Positions 34,562 through 45,071 of a stretch of DNA of 64,000 bases are shown in pieces; positions within the stretch are counted from its first letter, which is position 1; each line of letters opens with the position of its first letter. The DNA is taken from positions 15,486,001-15,550,000 of the forward strand of contig BSBN01001807.1 in NCBI GenBank assembly GCA_027924645.1, written 5' to 3'. The notes under the pieces were generated by a model, which ran no database searches, was not told the DNA's origin, and worked only from the letters and a program-made list of their open reading frames with translations. The stretch comes from Cunninghamia lanceolata. Taxonomy: Eukaryota > Streptophyta > Pinopsida > Cupressales > Cupressaceae. Both the position numbers and the translations under genes were made by a program.

Positions 34562-35885
34562 TTTTGAGTTGTAAAATGTGTACACCACCATTTTACCCTT
34601 GTTTACCCAAGTGGACCTAAAATGTTTACCCTTGTTAATTAGGACCTATTTTAACCTCCTTTTTTAGCATTATGCATGTAATACTTGATCCTGATGCACA
34701 AAACCTTGAAAAGAACAATAAGGTGGGGCTAAGTATACTTTAAGTGCCCTCTTTTTGGGAGTATGTGGCTAAAGGACCAGGGTGGCCAAGCGCCCTAGGC
34801 CCTCCTTTAGCCCTACCCTAAATTGTGGCTTTGTTCGCTTAGGCCCCTTAAAACATTCCTAATGTCAACATTGTGCAGTTTAATTCTCCAAAAATCAGCA
34901 GGAATGCATATAAAAGTTATTCTATTCATTTGAACATCTAACCCTCTCTAGCAAAATCTTGGCACTCTTGCACCTCTTTTTCTCTCTCATGCTCTCTACA
35001 ACTTTCTATAGTGGATTATTGCTGTGACACTAACCTATTGCAGGTCTTGTAAAGATCTTGGAGGCTACACCAACTTCTTGAGTTAAGTTGTGACACCGTC
35101 TACAAGCATGCAAGGGTTTCCATGCTCATGGTGACCTCTTTCCTTCATGTTTAATTGTTCTATCATTCCATTCTACTTCAGATTTTCCTCTGCCCTCCTA
35201 GGGCACACACTCTATATCAATCGTCATTCCTATTGTGGAGGTGGAAAAACCATTCATGGGTCTTGACTAAGGCAGGCTCCTAAATAGCACTCAACCATTT
35301 TCCTTCTTGCATGTGTGCAAGTCAGAAGAATAGGTTTCGAAAGTTGATTTATGGGATAAAGACAGAGCCTATAGGTGTAGACCCGACAAAGACATTAGTT
35401 TCTACTAACCCTAATTAGGGTCTAGGGTGCCCAAGCGCCCTTGTCCTTGGTATTTTGGTCCCCAGATCTAGGTTCTCCTCTAATCCCTGGTCTCTGTGGT
35501 TCTTTCAGATTGTCCATATCTATTTCTAATTATCAGTTATGCTCTGATCTTTGTCAACTAGGGTTTCGTGTCTTCACTCTAGCTTGATTGATTGGATTTG
35601 GTTAATTCCTTCTATATACAGAAAGAAGACAACCCTTGTAGTTTGGCTCTTCTTCAAAGGTAGAAGCCAAGCTTGACTTGTGTCCCAATGTTTTCTAGAA
35701 GGGGGTTTGACCTAGTTTGATCTATTGAGCTAGTCTCACTTTTCTACTAAACATTTTGGTGAACCCCTATAGTTTGGTTCTCCTTCTTGGGTAAAATCCA
35801 AGCATGGTTTATGCCCTAATTTTTTTGTAGAAGAGGGTTTGACCTAGTTTGATCTATTGAGCTAGTCTCTCTTTTCTACATAACA
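34562..35885 (+). repeat. LTR of the Tat-like array, middle copy
   Basis: It begins TTTTGAGTTGTAAAATG (TG start lost by a G-to-T change) after a polypurine tract. The ATATAAAAG box is at 34908-34916, the 131-bp duplication at 35639, and the end CTACATAACA at 35885 is followed by TTTTGGCGAACC. About 1.32 kb, like copy A. Confidence 0.82.
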
Positions 35886-36488
35886 TTTTGGCGAACCTAT
35901 TGTTTCTTACACTTTGGCATCCTTCTTGCATTAGATCTAAGCTATTCTCCACCTTATATCTGATTAGATTCAATTCATTCATCATTTTTCATAATTGTAA
36001 AGTTTAATTTTGCATTATTTCTTTGAAAAAACTTGCATTTTTGAAAGATTTAACTAATCTTCAGCCTAGGGTTTGTAGATTAGTGTGTTGTTTTAAATCT
36101 TGTTGCATTATTGGATTGATTAAAGGAAATTATATTTTTGTACCTTATCATCCTTTCTATTGTAAGGCTTCTTTGCATACTTGCATTTAAAAAAAAGTGA
36201 AAAAAATCAAGCATTTTAAGCTTAAAAAAAGGCATATTTGTGCATTGTTTTCATTGCATATGTTGTAGATCATCATAGAAAGATTTAAATCTTTGATTTT
36301 TGCATCAAATCTGATTCATATTACAGTAGATAATCATTTCATGGTGTTGCATCTTTCATTTGAAGCTCACATTTGCTAGGGTTTTGTTGAAATACCTTGC
36401 AATTTTGAAAAACCTAGTCAAATTCAAAACCTAGGGTTTATAATTAAATCTTGTTTCAGATTTTGCTGCTATTATAAACATTTAAAAT
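35886..36488 (+). other. Leader of Tat-like copy B, first part
   Basis: Colinear with 18491-19098. It is interrupted at TTTAAAAT (36481-36488) by the SIRE-like LTR and resumes at 48886 with the duplicated AAAAT. The rest of the leader is 48891-49300, colinear with 19100-19310 plus 30535-30724. No gene. Confidence 0.8.
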
Positions 36489-36853
36489 TGTTGGCAAGAG
36501 ACACTGCTAGGCATTATAATTTTTTTCATTGATGGCAACTAAGTCTCTACTACACATCCGCATTGTATATTTTGCCCATACCAGAAATCAAATTAAAGAT
36601 TTATCTAAGTCTAGGGAGTCAAGAATAGAGTGTCTGATAGGGTCCGGTATCTTGGTCCGAATCTCTCCAATGGTAGATCATAGTTTGTTGTAGATCTGAG
36701 GGAGTCATAAGCATTGTCAAAATAATCTAAATCCAGAGTTTTGGCCTCTGGTGATGAATGATTCAATAGATATTAGTATCTAAGTATCAAGTTAACAATT
36801 TGACAGAGTAGACAAAAGAAGAACAGGCCGACCTTGTAAATGATCTTGGTTCC

Positions 36854-38072
36854 TGATGAGTCTAGTTTATGACTCAATTTTGTTAAACTTTATTATCCAC
36901 TTGCTGTAGTTATCTTGGACTTTGGTACTTTAATCCTGATCTTTTTATGTCATTGCCCCAAAGTTATAACTTGTTGAGCATAGATCATTCCTTATATTCT
37001 TTTATGACAAAGACATGCTATATGAACTATCTATGTTAATTTTACATATGGTTAATGAATATTACTCCAAGGTAGGTATGGATGTGCAATTATTGTGTGT
37101 ACTAATATTGTTATGCAGATATAATCGACATCCATAAAGTAGAGGAAGATTCTGCTGGTTGGTCGCTTACCACAAAAAGTCAAACATGGTGATCGTTCAA
37201 ATGTCAAATCGTGGGAAGGAAACTGCCTTGTAACTAATCTTAAATAGTTGTTGAGCAAATTTAGGAGTTACTGTTATGCTAGATCTGCGTTAAAGCAACT
37301 CGCTTGACCAGATTCCCCCGCATGTGTAGCCTCCTTTCCACTTTCTATGTTTTCCATAATGAGGCATCCTCCTATTTTGTTGGAGTTGACCGCCCTGCTA
37401 GGTAGTTAGTTTTGTAGTTTTCCTTCTATAAATAAGACTCTGATGCTCCTTCTAAGGGGTTGTTGATTATTCAGAGATTGTACATGCATTATCCAATTTT
37501 CAGGAATACAGTTATAATGTTCAGTTGTACTCATCTTTTCGAATGAATAAAATGAAGTTGTAAGTTCGCATTTCTGAGTTTACATTTGTCTTAGGGAATA
37601 CTCATCCAAGGGGGCCCACTTGGTGAGAATTCCACCTTCTAGTTTAGTTACATTTTTTGTTAAGCATTTAGTTAAATCTGGCATTGAATGTTCCTGCAGC
37701 CACTAGAATTTTATTATGTGTCTGTTCCTGTAGCCAAAGCAAACAAAGTAGTTTCTTGTTTGTTTGCCTAGACTTTTACTTTCTATCATGTACTTGATCC
37801 TAGAATAGTTATTGGTTGATGTTCAGCATTCCTGTTATTTCCTTTCTAGCAGTTTATCTTTAGCATTATGTCTTTCTTAGCTATAGAATGAACGTGGCTA
37901 CTTTGGAAGTTCTTAGTGCACATACCGTGCTGACCCATTTCAAGTTCACGTCCCTAGGTTGACAAGTGAAATGCATCTCCATAGTGATTAAGACAGCTAT
38001 TCACGTTAGATGTCCAATCTCTGAGTTATAATTTTAAGAGCTTAGTTGTTAAATCATTGTAAGAGACCAACA
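36854..38072 (+). repeat. 5' LTR of the Athila/Tat-like element
   Basis: It runs TGATGAGTCTAGTTTATG...GTAAGAGACCAACA. A CTATAAATAAG box is at 37427-37437 and AATAAA at 37546-37551, giving a plausible promoter and polyadenylation signal. Confidence 0.92.
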
Positions 38073-38076
38073 TTTT

Positions 38077-38094
38077 TGGTGTTGTTGCTGGGGA
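38077..38094 (+). promoter_or_regulatory. Primer-binding site, tRNA-Asp type, decayed
   Basis: TGGTGTTGTTGCTGGGGA follows the LTR after TTTT. Compared with the tRNA-Asp complement used by Athila-type elements it differs at four positions, each C-to-T. Confidence 0.75.
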
Positions 38095-38241
38095 TGGTGT
38101 CAAACTAAGAAGATCTTTGGAGTCATCTTTAGTATTATTCCTTGCAGTTTTTCCCTTAAAATGTGTTTTTAGTTAGGAAGAAATCATCTACAACCCATCA
38201 ACATTTTTTGTGTGAGAAGTGGCTGATACTAAGTATATTGC

Positions 38242-39617
38242 ATGCATAGAGGTAGGAGAAGGGATGCTTTAGGGAGATTCCTTCCTAATGATTCAACTTA
38301 CCCAGTAGAAGAAGTAGAAGTAAATCCTTTCCTTGATGCATTCCCTGATTTGAATAGTTCTAAAATATCCTCTGAAGAACAAGATACCTCAAACCTAGTT
38401 GAAAATCCATTTGCCTTGATAATAGGTCAAGCAGTCATGGCTACCCAAAACGCACCTAATCACCAATGTTTCCATTTCTGATTGCTCATCAAAATGAAGT
38501 GGATAATCTCAAGAACATACCTACTTTAGCTCTCTCCAAGTTCTATGGACTTTCAATAGAGGACCCAGACACCTTCTTGTTTGAATTTGATAGCCTCTGC
38601 AGAATCTATGACTGCACTACTGATGCTCATAAACTTAAGTTGTTTCCTACTACCATGAAAGAGGCTGCATTAAGGTGGTTTATGAGTCTAGGTAGTGATG
38701 TTGTCAATACCTGGGAAGAAATGAAAGATAAATTTCTTGAGAAATATAAAGACTATTGTGGGAGTGGGGATATGAGAGGAAATGATATTTTTAGAATGCA
38801 GTAGAAAGAAGATGAAAGTTTGGAGGATTACATCTCAAGGTTCATGTTTTGTTTACAAAAGTCTCCCCATCATGCACTCACTGAAGACTCTCAGAAACTG
38901 CTCTTCCTCAGGGGAATAAGTGAGCATTGCACGGATGCCTTAGATTTAATGGGAGGAGGAGATATTACCCAAGTGTCTTTGGATGATATTAAGAAGTTGT
39001 GCCAGAATTATTCTAGAGCAGCCATGAAGAAAGGAAGAGGTTCCCATTCCCTTATGGGAAAAACCTCTACTAATGGAGTTTCAAGGATGGAGATAAGCCA
39101 CTTGCTATCTAATTTTAAGCAAGATATTATAAATAATATGGTCACCCAGTTGGACACACTCCAGGCAATGAAGAAGCATGAAGAGGCTGAGGCAATGTTG
39201 GCTGAATATTGTCCTCATTGCAGACAAAAGAAGAGGGACTGCAGATGCAAGCTGGTAGCTAACATTGACAACAAGTAGATTCCACCCAAGTTCAAGCCAA
39301 TACAAGTTGAAGAGGATCAAGTCTTCTATGTTGCACAAAGGAGGCTATGAACTCCAAGACAAGGTATGTCATCAGATCCATTATCATATGCTGGACCACA
39401 TTTTAATACTTATGCATCTGGTAACCAATGGCAACAGCCATTTCCATCTAGTTATAGAGGATATCCACCTCAGCCTTGGAACAACCCCCAAAATACTTGG
39501 CTAAATTACCAAAACCCTGCACCCCAGTGGCAACAGCCTCCGAGGAATTGGCAGTCACCTCCAGGAAATTGGCAGCAAACATCTCAATGGAGAGGAGGAC
39601 AGCAATGGCCAAATTAG
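38242..39617 (+). pseudogene. Gag of the Athila/Tat-like element
   Basis: ATG 38242 (MHRGRRRDALGRF) opens 79 codons. A one-base shift near 38460 leads to the main frame. The gag domain (PF03732-like) shows PDTFLFEFDSLCRIY, KLFPTTMKEAALRWF, TWEEMKDKFLEKYKDYC, DESLEDYISRF and FLRGISE..DALDLMGGGD. A Cys-rich segment CPHCRQKKRDCRC (about 39210-39250) stands where the zinc knuckle is expected but lacks its spacing. A Gln/Trp/Pro-rich segment follows (39400-39610). Stops are at 38802, 39276, 39348 and 39615, at Trp/Gln/Arg codons. Confidence 0.85.
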
Positions 39618-41192
39618 ACCACTAATTACATGCAGTCACCTCCTCATCCCCAACAGCCTGCTATAATGCCTCCACCTACTAGCTCCAATTAAAATACACC
39701 TAAACCTACTCAGTTACCAGCTCAACCCTCACCTAACCCAAATAATAGACCACAACAACAGCCAGTATATTCTGTTGATCCAAATCAATTTCCTGCATAT
39801 GTTGTGAATGTAAGTGATATACATCTGCATTCAAGAACTACCTTGGAAGCTTCTTTAAGACCTATTATTACTGATCTTTCTGAGGTAGAAGTGGAACCTA
39901 ACAAAACCCCCATTCAATCAATTGTACCTAAAAATCTTGAACCAATGTCAGTCAAGCAGACTCCCTAAGAACCACCATTTCCACAAAGGTTAGAAACTAT
40001 AAAACAAAAGGTAGTAGAAGAGGAACCCACCTTTGACATTCTAGAGCAGTTGAAACATATATGTGTCAAGATCCCTCTTTTTCAAGCCATAAAAGATGTT
40101 CCTATATATGGCAAAGCAATTAAAGAAGCATGACTTAAGAAGCCAGGTAGAAAAAGGAAAGACCCCACTATGGTCCATGTGGTGGGACAGTTGGCTGACA
40201 TCATGCTTGGAAAAGTGACTATTCCCAAATATAATGATCCTGGAAGTCCTGTGGTAGGAGTTGTTATAAATGGAATCTAAATCAGAAATGCTTTGATTGA
40301 TCTTGGAGCAGCCATAAATGTAATGACAAAGGATATCCTGCAACAACTAAATGCTGCAACCATGTGACCAACTCCTACTATCCTGCAGCTTGCTGATAGC
40401 TCTACTATTAAACTTGATAGGATAGTCAAGGATCTTGTGGTATCCCTGGACTCATGGGAATATCCAGCTGATTTCATGATAGTTTCTCCTAAAGCTACAT
40501 TAGGAGGATACCCCATCATTTTGGGAAGGCCATGGTTAGCCACATCAGATGCTTATATTGGGTACCGGTCAGGAGACATGACCATCTCTAATGGGAGAAG
40601 CACTAAAACACTTGTTCTTTACCCACCTACACAGCCATCTCATGATATGGATAATCCTGTTTGCCCTCATGTTGGTGAAGAGGCAGAGGAAGCTAATTCT
40701 GTGGAGTAGCTTATGATGATAGGCAGAAGTTCTTTCCTGCAGCTTCAAGGAGAGGAGGAGGTGTTGTCTAATATAATTCAAAATCTTTGTGAAGTAGAGG
40801 AAGCATCATCCTCTTGTTCTGTTGATCCAGCGAGGATACTTGTTCCAATTTTTCCTACAGCATCAGGTATGTTACATACATTGCTTCCACAAGAAATTAA
40901 GGTACCTAGCATTGATGAAATAACTATGGTTGACTTTACAACTGAAGTGGAAATTTCAGAAGAAAGATATCTCAATATTAATAGCAACCTGACTCAAGCA
41001 CAACAACTGTCCTTGACAAATTTGTTAAAGAAACATAAAAATACTTTTGCATGGGATTATCATGACATGAAAGGATTGGATCCTACATTACACACCCATA
41101 GGATTTACATAAAGGAAGATTGTACACCAGTAAGACTACCACAAAGGAGAATCAACCCTGCACTAAGAGAAATTATCAAAGAGGAATTGTAG
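39618..41192 (+). pseudogene. Gag-pol linker and retropepsin
   Basis: This continues the main frame. A Pro/Gln/Asn-rich linker (39618-39990) leads to LEQLKHICVKIPLFQAIKD (40047-40100) and a protease with ALIDLGAAINVM (40290-40325; the D-L-G-A variant seen in Athila/Tat elements) and IILGRPWLATSDA (40518-40555). The RT approach YHDMKGLDPTLHTHRI and LPQRRINPALRE (41055-41170) follows. Stops at about 39690, 39966, 40131, 40278, 40365, 40707 and 41190 all fit CAA, CAG or CGA changed by C-to-T. Confidence 0.82.
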
Positions 41193-43463
41193 AAGTTATT
41201 AGATGCAAGATTTATCTACCCAATCTCAGATAGTCAATGGGTGTCCCCTCTGGTTCTTATGCCCAAGAAGGGAGGAAAATGGAGAGTTTGTATTGATTAT
41301 AGAGAATTAAATTCTACCACCAAAAAGGATCATTTTCCCCTTCCTTTCATAGACCAAGTATTGGACTCACTTGCAAGAAAGCAGTACTTTTCTTTTTTGG
41401 ATGGATTCAACAGTTACAATCAAATTCATATTGCACCTGAAGATCAAGAGAAAACAATATTTACCTATCCTTGGGGGACATATGCCTACTCAGTGCTTCC
41501 ATTTGTCTTATGCAATGCACCTGCAACTTTCCAAAGAGCAGTCATTAGCATATTTTCTGATATCTCACATGATTGTATGGAAATCTATATGGATGATTTC
41601 ATTACTTATGGTGCTACTTTTGAAGAGGCACTAGCAAACTTAGGCAAGGTGTTGGAAAGATGTGAAGACCACAACCTATCCTTAAATAGTGCAAAGTGCT
41701 TCATGATGATGCAGGAAGGAGTAGTACTTGGCCACTACATTTCTCCAAAAGGAATACAGGTAGACACAACAAAGATTGAAGTCATCATCAATCTGCCCAT
41801 TCCTGCAAAGCAAAGAGATGTCAGAAGCTTCTTGGGTCATGCAGGGTATTATAGACATTTCATCAAAGATTTCAGAAAAATGGCATCCCCATTATATACT
41901 TTTCTTACAAAAGATGCTGAATTTCAGTGGAATGAAGACTGTGACAAAGCATTTTCTGATTTAAAGGTAGCCTTAACCCATGATCCTGTACTTAAAGGCC
42001 CCAATTGGGAACTTCCTTTCCACATTCATACTGATGCATCAAATTATGCCATAGGAGCATTTTTAGGCCAGAAAGAAGGAGTCATTGAGCATGCTATTTA
42101 TTTTATTAGCAAAAAATTACAAGGTGCTGAGTTCAACTATACAATGACAGAGAAGGAAATGCTAGCAGTCATCTATGCACTTAATAAATTTAGGCACTAC
42201 ATAACCAATTATCAAATCTTTATGCACACAGATAATGTAGCCATTAGGTATCTCATGAACAAACCTCTCATATCTAGTCGATTAGCAAGATGGGTGTTGT
42301 TAATGCAGAAATTTGACATCACTATTGTGGATAAGCCAGGAAAAGCCAATGTGGTTGCAGACTTTCTTTCAAGAATGACTACATCAGAGGATAACCAAGT
42401 CATTGAAGACTCTTTTCCTGATGAACATTTGTTTTCACTCACTGTACAAACACCTTGGTATGCTGACACAACCAATTACCTAGTAATAGGAAGAGTCCCT
42501 CCTCACTTCTCTCCTAAGGAAAGAAGGGTACTCATAAAATCTTTTCCTTTTTCATGGATTGCTGGATGTTTGTTCTACACTGGACCAGACAATGTCATGA
42601 GGAGATGTGTGAGAGAAGATGAAACATATGACATTTTTCATGCCTGTCACAATGAACCTTGTGGAGGACATTTTGCAGCAAAGCAAACAACAATGAAGAT
42701 TTTTAATGTAGGTTATTACTGGCCTACACTATACAAGGATGTAGCAAGATATACCAAGAAATGTGATAGTTGTCAAAGGATGGGACGGCCAACAAAATCT
42801 AATGAGATGCCCCTTTATCCTCAACTTGTGATTACTCCATTTGATAAGTGGGGATTAGATTTTGTAGGACCCATTGATCCTCCATCTAATGGTAAATCCT
42901 ATATCTTAGTATACACTGATTATGTAACTAAATGGGTAGAAGTTAAGGCCATGAAGCATGCAAGAGATAGTAAGGTTGCAAAATTTCTCTATGAGGAAAT
43001 CTTTACACGGTATGGAGTTCCCAGAGAATTATTGACTGATCAAGGAGCTCAATTCACCTCAACTCTAGTTGCAGCACTAGTACAGGAATACAACATAAGG
43101 CACAAGAAATCTACTCCTTATCACCCTCAGGATAATGGCCAAGTTGAGGTGACTAATAGAGAAATAGAAGCCATTTTGACCAAAAATGTGGCTGTCCATA
43201 GGAAGGATTGGGCAAATAGGCTACCAGAAGTTGTCTGGGCCTATAGGACAACCTGGAAAACAACTACTGGTTTTACTCCTTTTGAGTTACTGTATGGCAA
43301 AATAGCCATGATGCCTATTGAATTTGAACATAAAACTCTTCAAACTACACTTGACTTGGAGATGGATCTATCTAAGGCACAAAAAGAAAGAATCATGCAA
43401 CTCAATGCTTTGGATGAGATAAGAAAAGCAGCTTTACATCATATAGAAGTGGTGCAGAATTAG
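41193..43463 (+). CDS. Reverse transcriptase-RNase H-integrase block, uninterrupted
   Basis: 757 codons are open, as part of a former single gag-pol. RT: ISDSQWVSPLVLMPKKGGKW, IDYRELNSTTKKDHFPLP, FLDGFNSYNQIHI and LPFVLCNAPATFQR (the usual PFG is PFV), with the catalytic YMDD at about 41587-41598. RNase H: FHIHTDASNYAIG, TEKEMLAVIYAL and FMHTDNVAIRYLM. Integrase: GGHFAAKQTTMKI...YYWPTLYKDVARY..KCDSC (zinc finger), WGLDFVGPID, LLTDQGAQFTS and YHPQDNGQVEVTNREIE, so the D-D-E triad is present. It ends at TAG 43461, Gln in relatives. The Gly-to-Val change in RT would likely weaken it. It shows no stop over 2.2 kb while the flanking 2.7 kb has many. Confidence 0.9.
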   Translation, partial: KLLDARFIYPISDSQWVSPLVLMPKKGGKWRVCIDYRELNSTTKKDHFPLPFIDQVLDSLARKQYFSFLDGFNSYNQIHIAPEDQEKTIFTYPWGTYAYSVLPFVLCNAPATFQRAVISIFSDISHDCMEIYMDDFITYGATFEEALANLGKVLERCEDHNLSLNSAKCFMMMQEGVVLGHYISPKGIQVDTTKIEVIINLPIPAKQRDVRSFLGHAGYYRHFIKDFRKMASPLYTFLTKDAEFQWNEDCDKAFSDLKVALTHDPVLKGPNWELPFHIHTDASNYAIGAFLGQKEGVIEHAIYFISKKLQGAEFNYTMTEKEMLAVIYALNKFRHYITNYQIFMHTDNVAIRYLMNKPLISSRLARWVLLMQKFDITIVDKPGKANVVADFLSRMTTSEDNQVIEDSFPDEHLFSLTVQTPWYADTTNYLVIGRVPPHFSPKERRVLIKSFPFSWIAGCLFYTGPDNVMRRCVREDETYDIFHACHNEPCGGHFAAKQTTMKIFNVGYYWPTLYKDVARYTKKCDSCQRMGRPTKSNEMPLYPQLVITPFDKWGLDFVGPIDPPSNGKSYILVYTDYVTKWVEVKAMKHARDSKVAKFLYEEIFTRYGVPRELLTDQGAQFTSTLVAALVQEYNIRHKKSTPYHPQDNGQVEVTNREIEAILTKNVAVHRKDWANRLPEVVWAYRTTWKTTTGFTPFELLYGKIAMMPIEFEHKTLQTTLDLEMDLSKAQKERIMQLNALDEIRKAALHHIEVVQN

Positions 43464-43796
43464 AGAATAAGGTGGCATGACAAATACATCAAAGATAAGA
43501 AATTCTAGCCTGGTGATTGGGCTTTGCTTTATGACTCAAGGTATCAGGATAATGAAGGAAAATTATAGACAAGGTGGCTAGGACCATATGAGGTTGCTGA
43601 AGTTTTTTCCAATGGTGCTATTTAACTTACTAATATTGACCCTGTCATATTTAAACTATTAGTCAATGGTCATCGACTCAGGTTATATCACAAGCCAGCC
43701 TCCAAAGAAGAATTCCTGCAACAATTCACTCAGCATGCAAATCTTGAACTTCCTGCAGCCAAAGGTAGTGGACCTAGTGTCCCTCCTTCTGGCTAA
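43464..43796 (+). pseudogene. Integrase C-terminal tail
   Basis: Same frame with four stops (43461, 43506, 43566, 43623), all at former Gln codons. RIRWHDKYIKDKKF, PGDWALLYDSR, TRWLGPYEV and VNGHRLRLYHK are the usual integrase tail ending in the N-G-.-R-L+-Y motif. The frame closes with TAA at 43794-43796. No chromodomain is present. Confidence 0.85.
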
Positions 43797-44441
43797 CTAA
43801 GGTACGACACTTGTCATAATAAAGACTTCCACATTTGTGGGAGCCCACTGTTTCACTTCTTCGCCCATCCACCACCCATGTCCATTCTTCTCTCTTTCAT
43901 CATGTGTATTGATTACACTTCATATCATCTCGCTTCAGCCCACTCCACTTTTATTCATTGCTCAATAAATTCTTAAGCATTACCCGTTACTTTCTCCATG
44001 ATTTTTGCAACCGATTTTCCACAAATCAAGATACGCACACTTTAATAATTCTCTCTTAATTATCTTATGGTTCATTCATTTAATTATTGTATATTAATAT
44101 CGATATTTCTCATAGCATGTCATTATTCCCTTCCTTGTCCTATCACACATCACCATTCCGCATGTGTGGACACATGCCTAAATTTAGGTTGGAGAAGGAG
44201 TATTAATGTGATGTCCACGTGTTAGTCCATCCATATGCTTAATGCCAAAATGTCAGTAAAGTTTTAAAATTAAATGATTTGAATTTTGAGTGAGGTGATG
44301 GCTCGCAAGTGTGAGATGACAGCCTTCATCGATCATTCATTACTACCTATACCACCCTTGTCTTGTGTTCCCAAGAAAAGAAGCCGAAAAGGAAAATGCA
44401 GATAGCATGAGTTATTGAAAATTTAACAGGGTTGCAGGAAG
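43797..44441 (+). other. Spacer between pol and the third ORF
   Basis: No ORF. It is AT-rich with a CACCC/TCATC-rich first half. At 44180-44200 AGGTTGGAGAAGGAG could act as a central purine tract. The sequence TTGTTTTCAG at 44490-44500, just inside the next ORF, is a reasonable splice acceptor. A subgenomic spliced mRNA is how downstream ORFs of some Athila elements are thought to be expressed. Confidence 0.5.
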
Positions 44442-45071
44442 GTGAAGTTAGTTTTCAAACTTTTTGCAGAGAAAAAAACTTTGCAGTGTGATTGTTTTCA
44501 GGCAGCTAAGTCAATGGGAGGAGGATTAATTCAGAATGAACCCACAGTTCATGATGTATTATTGCAGGATGCACTTAGCCAGGCTAAATTTAGAAATTGT
44601 GGATGGATGGACTATTTCTTGAAGTTAAATGGTTTTGATGAAAATGTTGCGTTAGAATTTGCTCAAACATTGTCTGATGGTAAAGCCATGGGAAGAGGTT
44701 TGGAAATGTTGGCTACTAAGGAAATAATTGTAGAAGTTGCAGGTTTGCCTGTTGATGGTGAAGATTACCCTATTGCCAGAGATGGCAGGTCAGCTAGGGC
44801 TGAATTTATAGAACCTGGTGATCCTCAATTGACTATAGACAAGCAGGGAGCAAAAAGAACCTCTCTACCTGAGCCGTGGAAACAGGTGGCTGTCCATGTG
44901 GTGAAGTACATTACTTGTGAAGGTCGTCTACTGAACCTTCATTATGTGCATTTCAAATTGTTGAATCATATGAGGCATGGGAGAAGAATGAATGTGCCAA
45001 ACATGCTTTACCACCTTCTCTCAATCATGGCTGCCGAGATCCAAAAAGGTATGTCTCTCACCATTCTTTAA
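44442..45071 (+). CDS. Third ORF, N-terminal part, unidentified
   Basis: 209 codons open, first ATG at 44514 (MGGGLIQNEP). The protein has FRNCGWMDYFLKLNGFD, VALEFAQTL, an EIIVEVAGLPVDGEDYP segment and an FKLLNHMRHGRRMNVPNML segment. The pattern of an E-.-I-.-.-.-.-GLP-.-.-G-E motif, followed later by a compact helical stretch, is reminiscent of proteins encoded downstream of, or near, pol in plant Gypsy elements. I cannot name the family. The frame ends at 45071 after a one-base shift near 45048; in the next frame the protein continues as SHHSLIKLLVEKSL. No signal peptide or membrane helix is obvious, so a classical envelope role is not supported. Confidence 0.6.
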   Translation: MKLVFKLFAEKKTLQCDCFQAAKSMGGGLIQNEPTVHDVLLQDALSQAKFRNCGWMDYFLKLNGFDENVALEFAQTLSDGKAMGRGLEMLATKEIIVEVAGLPVDGEDYPIARDGRSARAEFIEPGDPQLTIDKQGAKRTSLPEPWKQVAVHVVKYITCEGRLLNLHYVHFKLLNHMRHGRRMNVPNMLYHLLSIMAAEIQKGMSLTIL

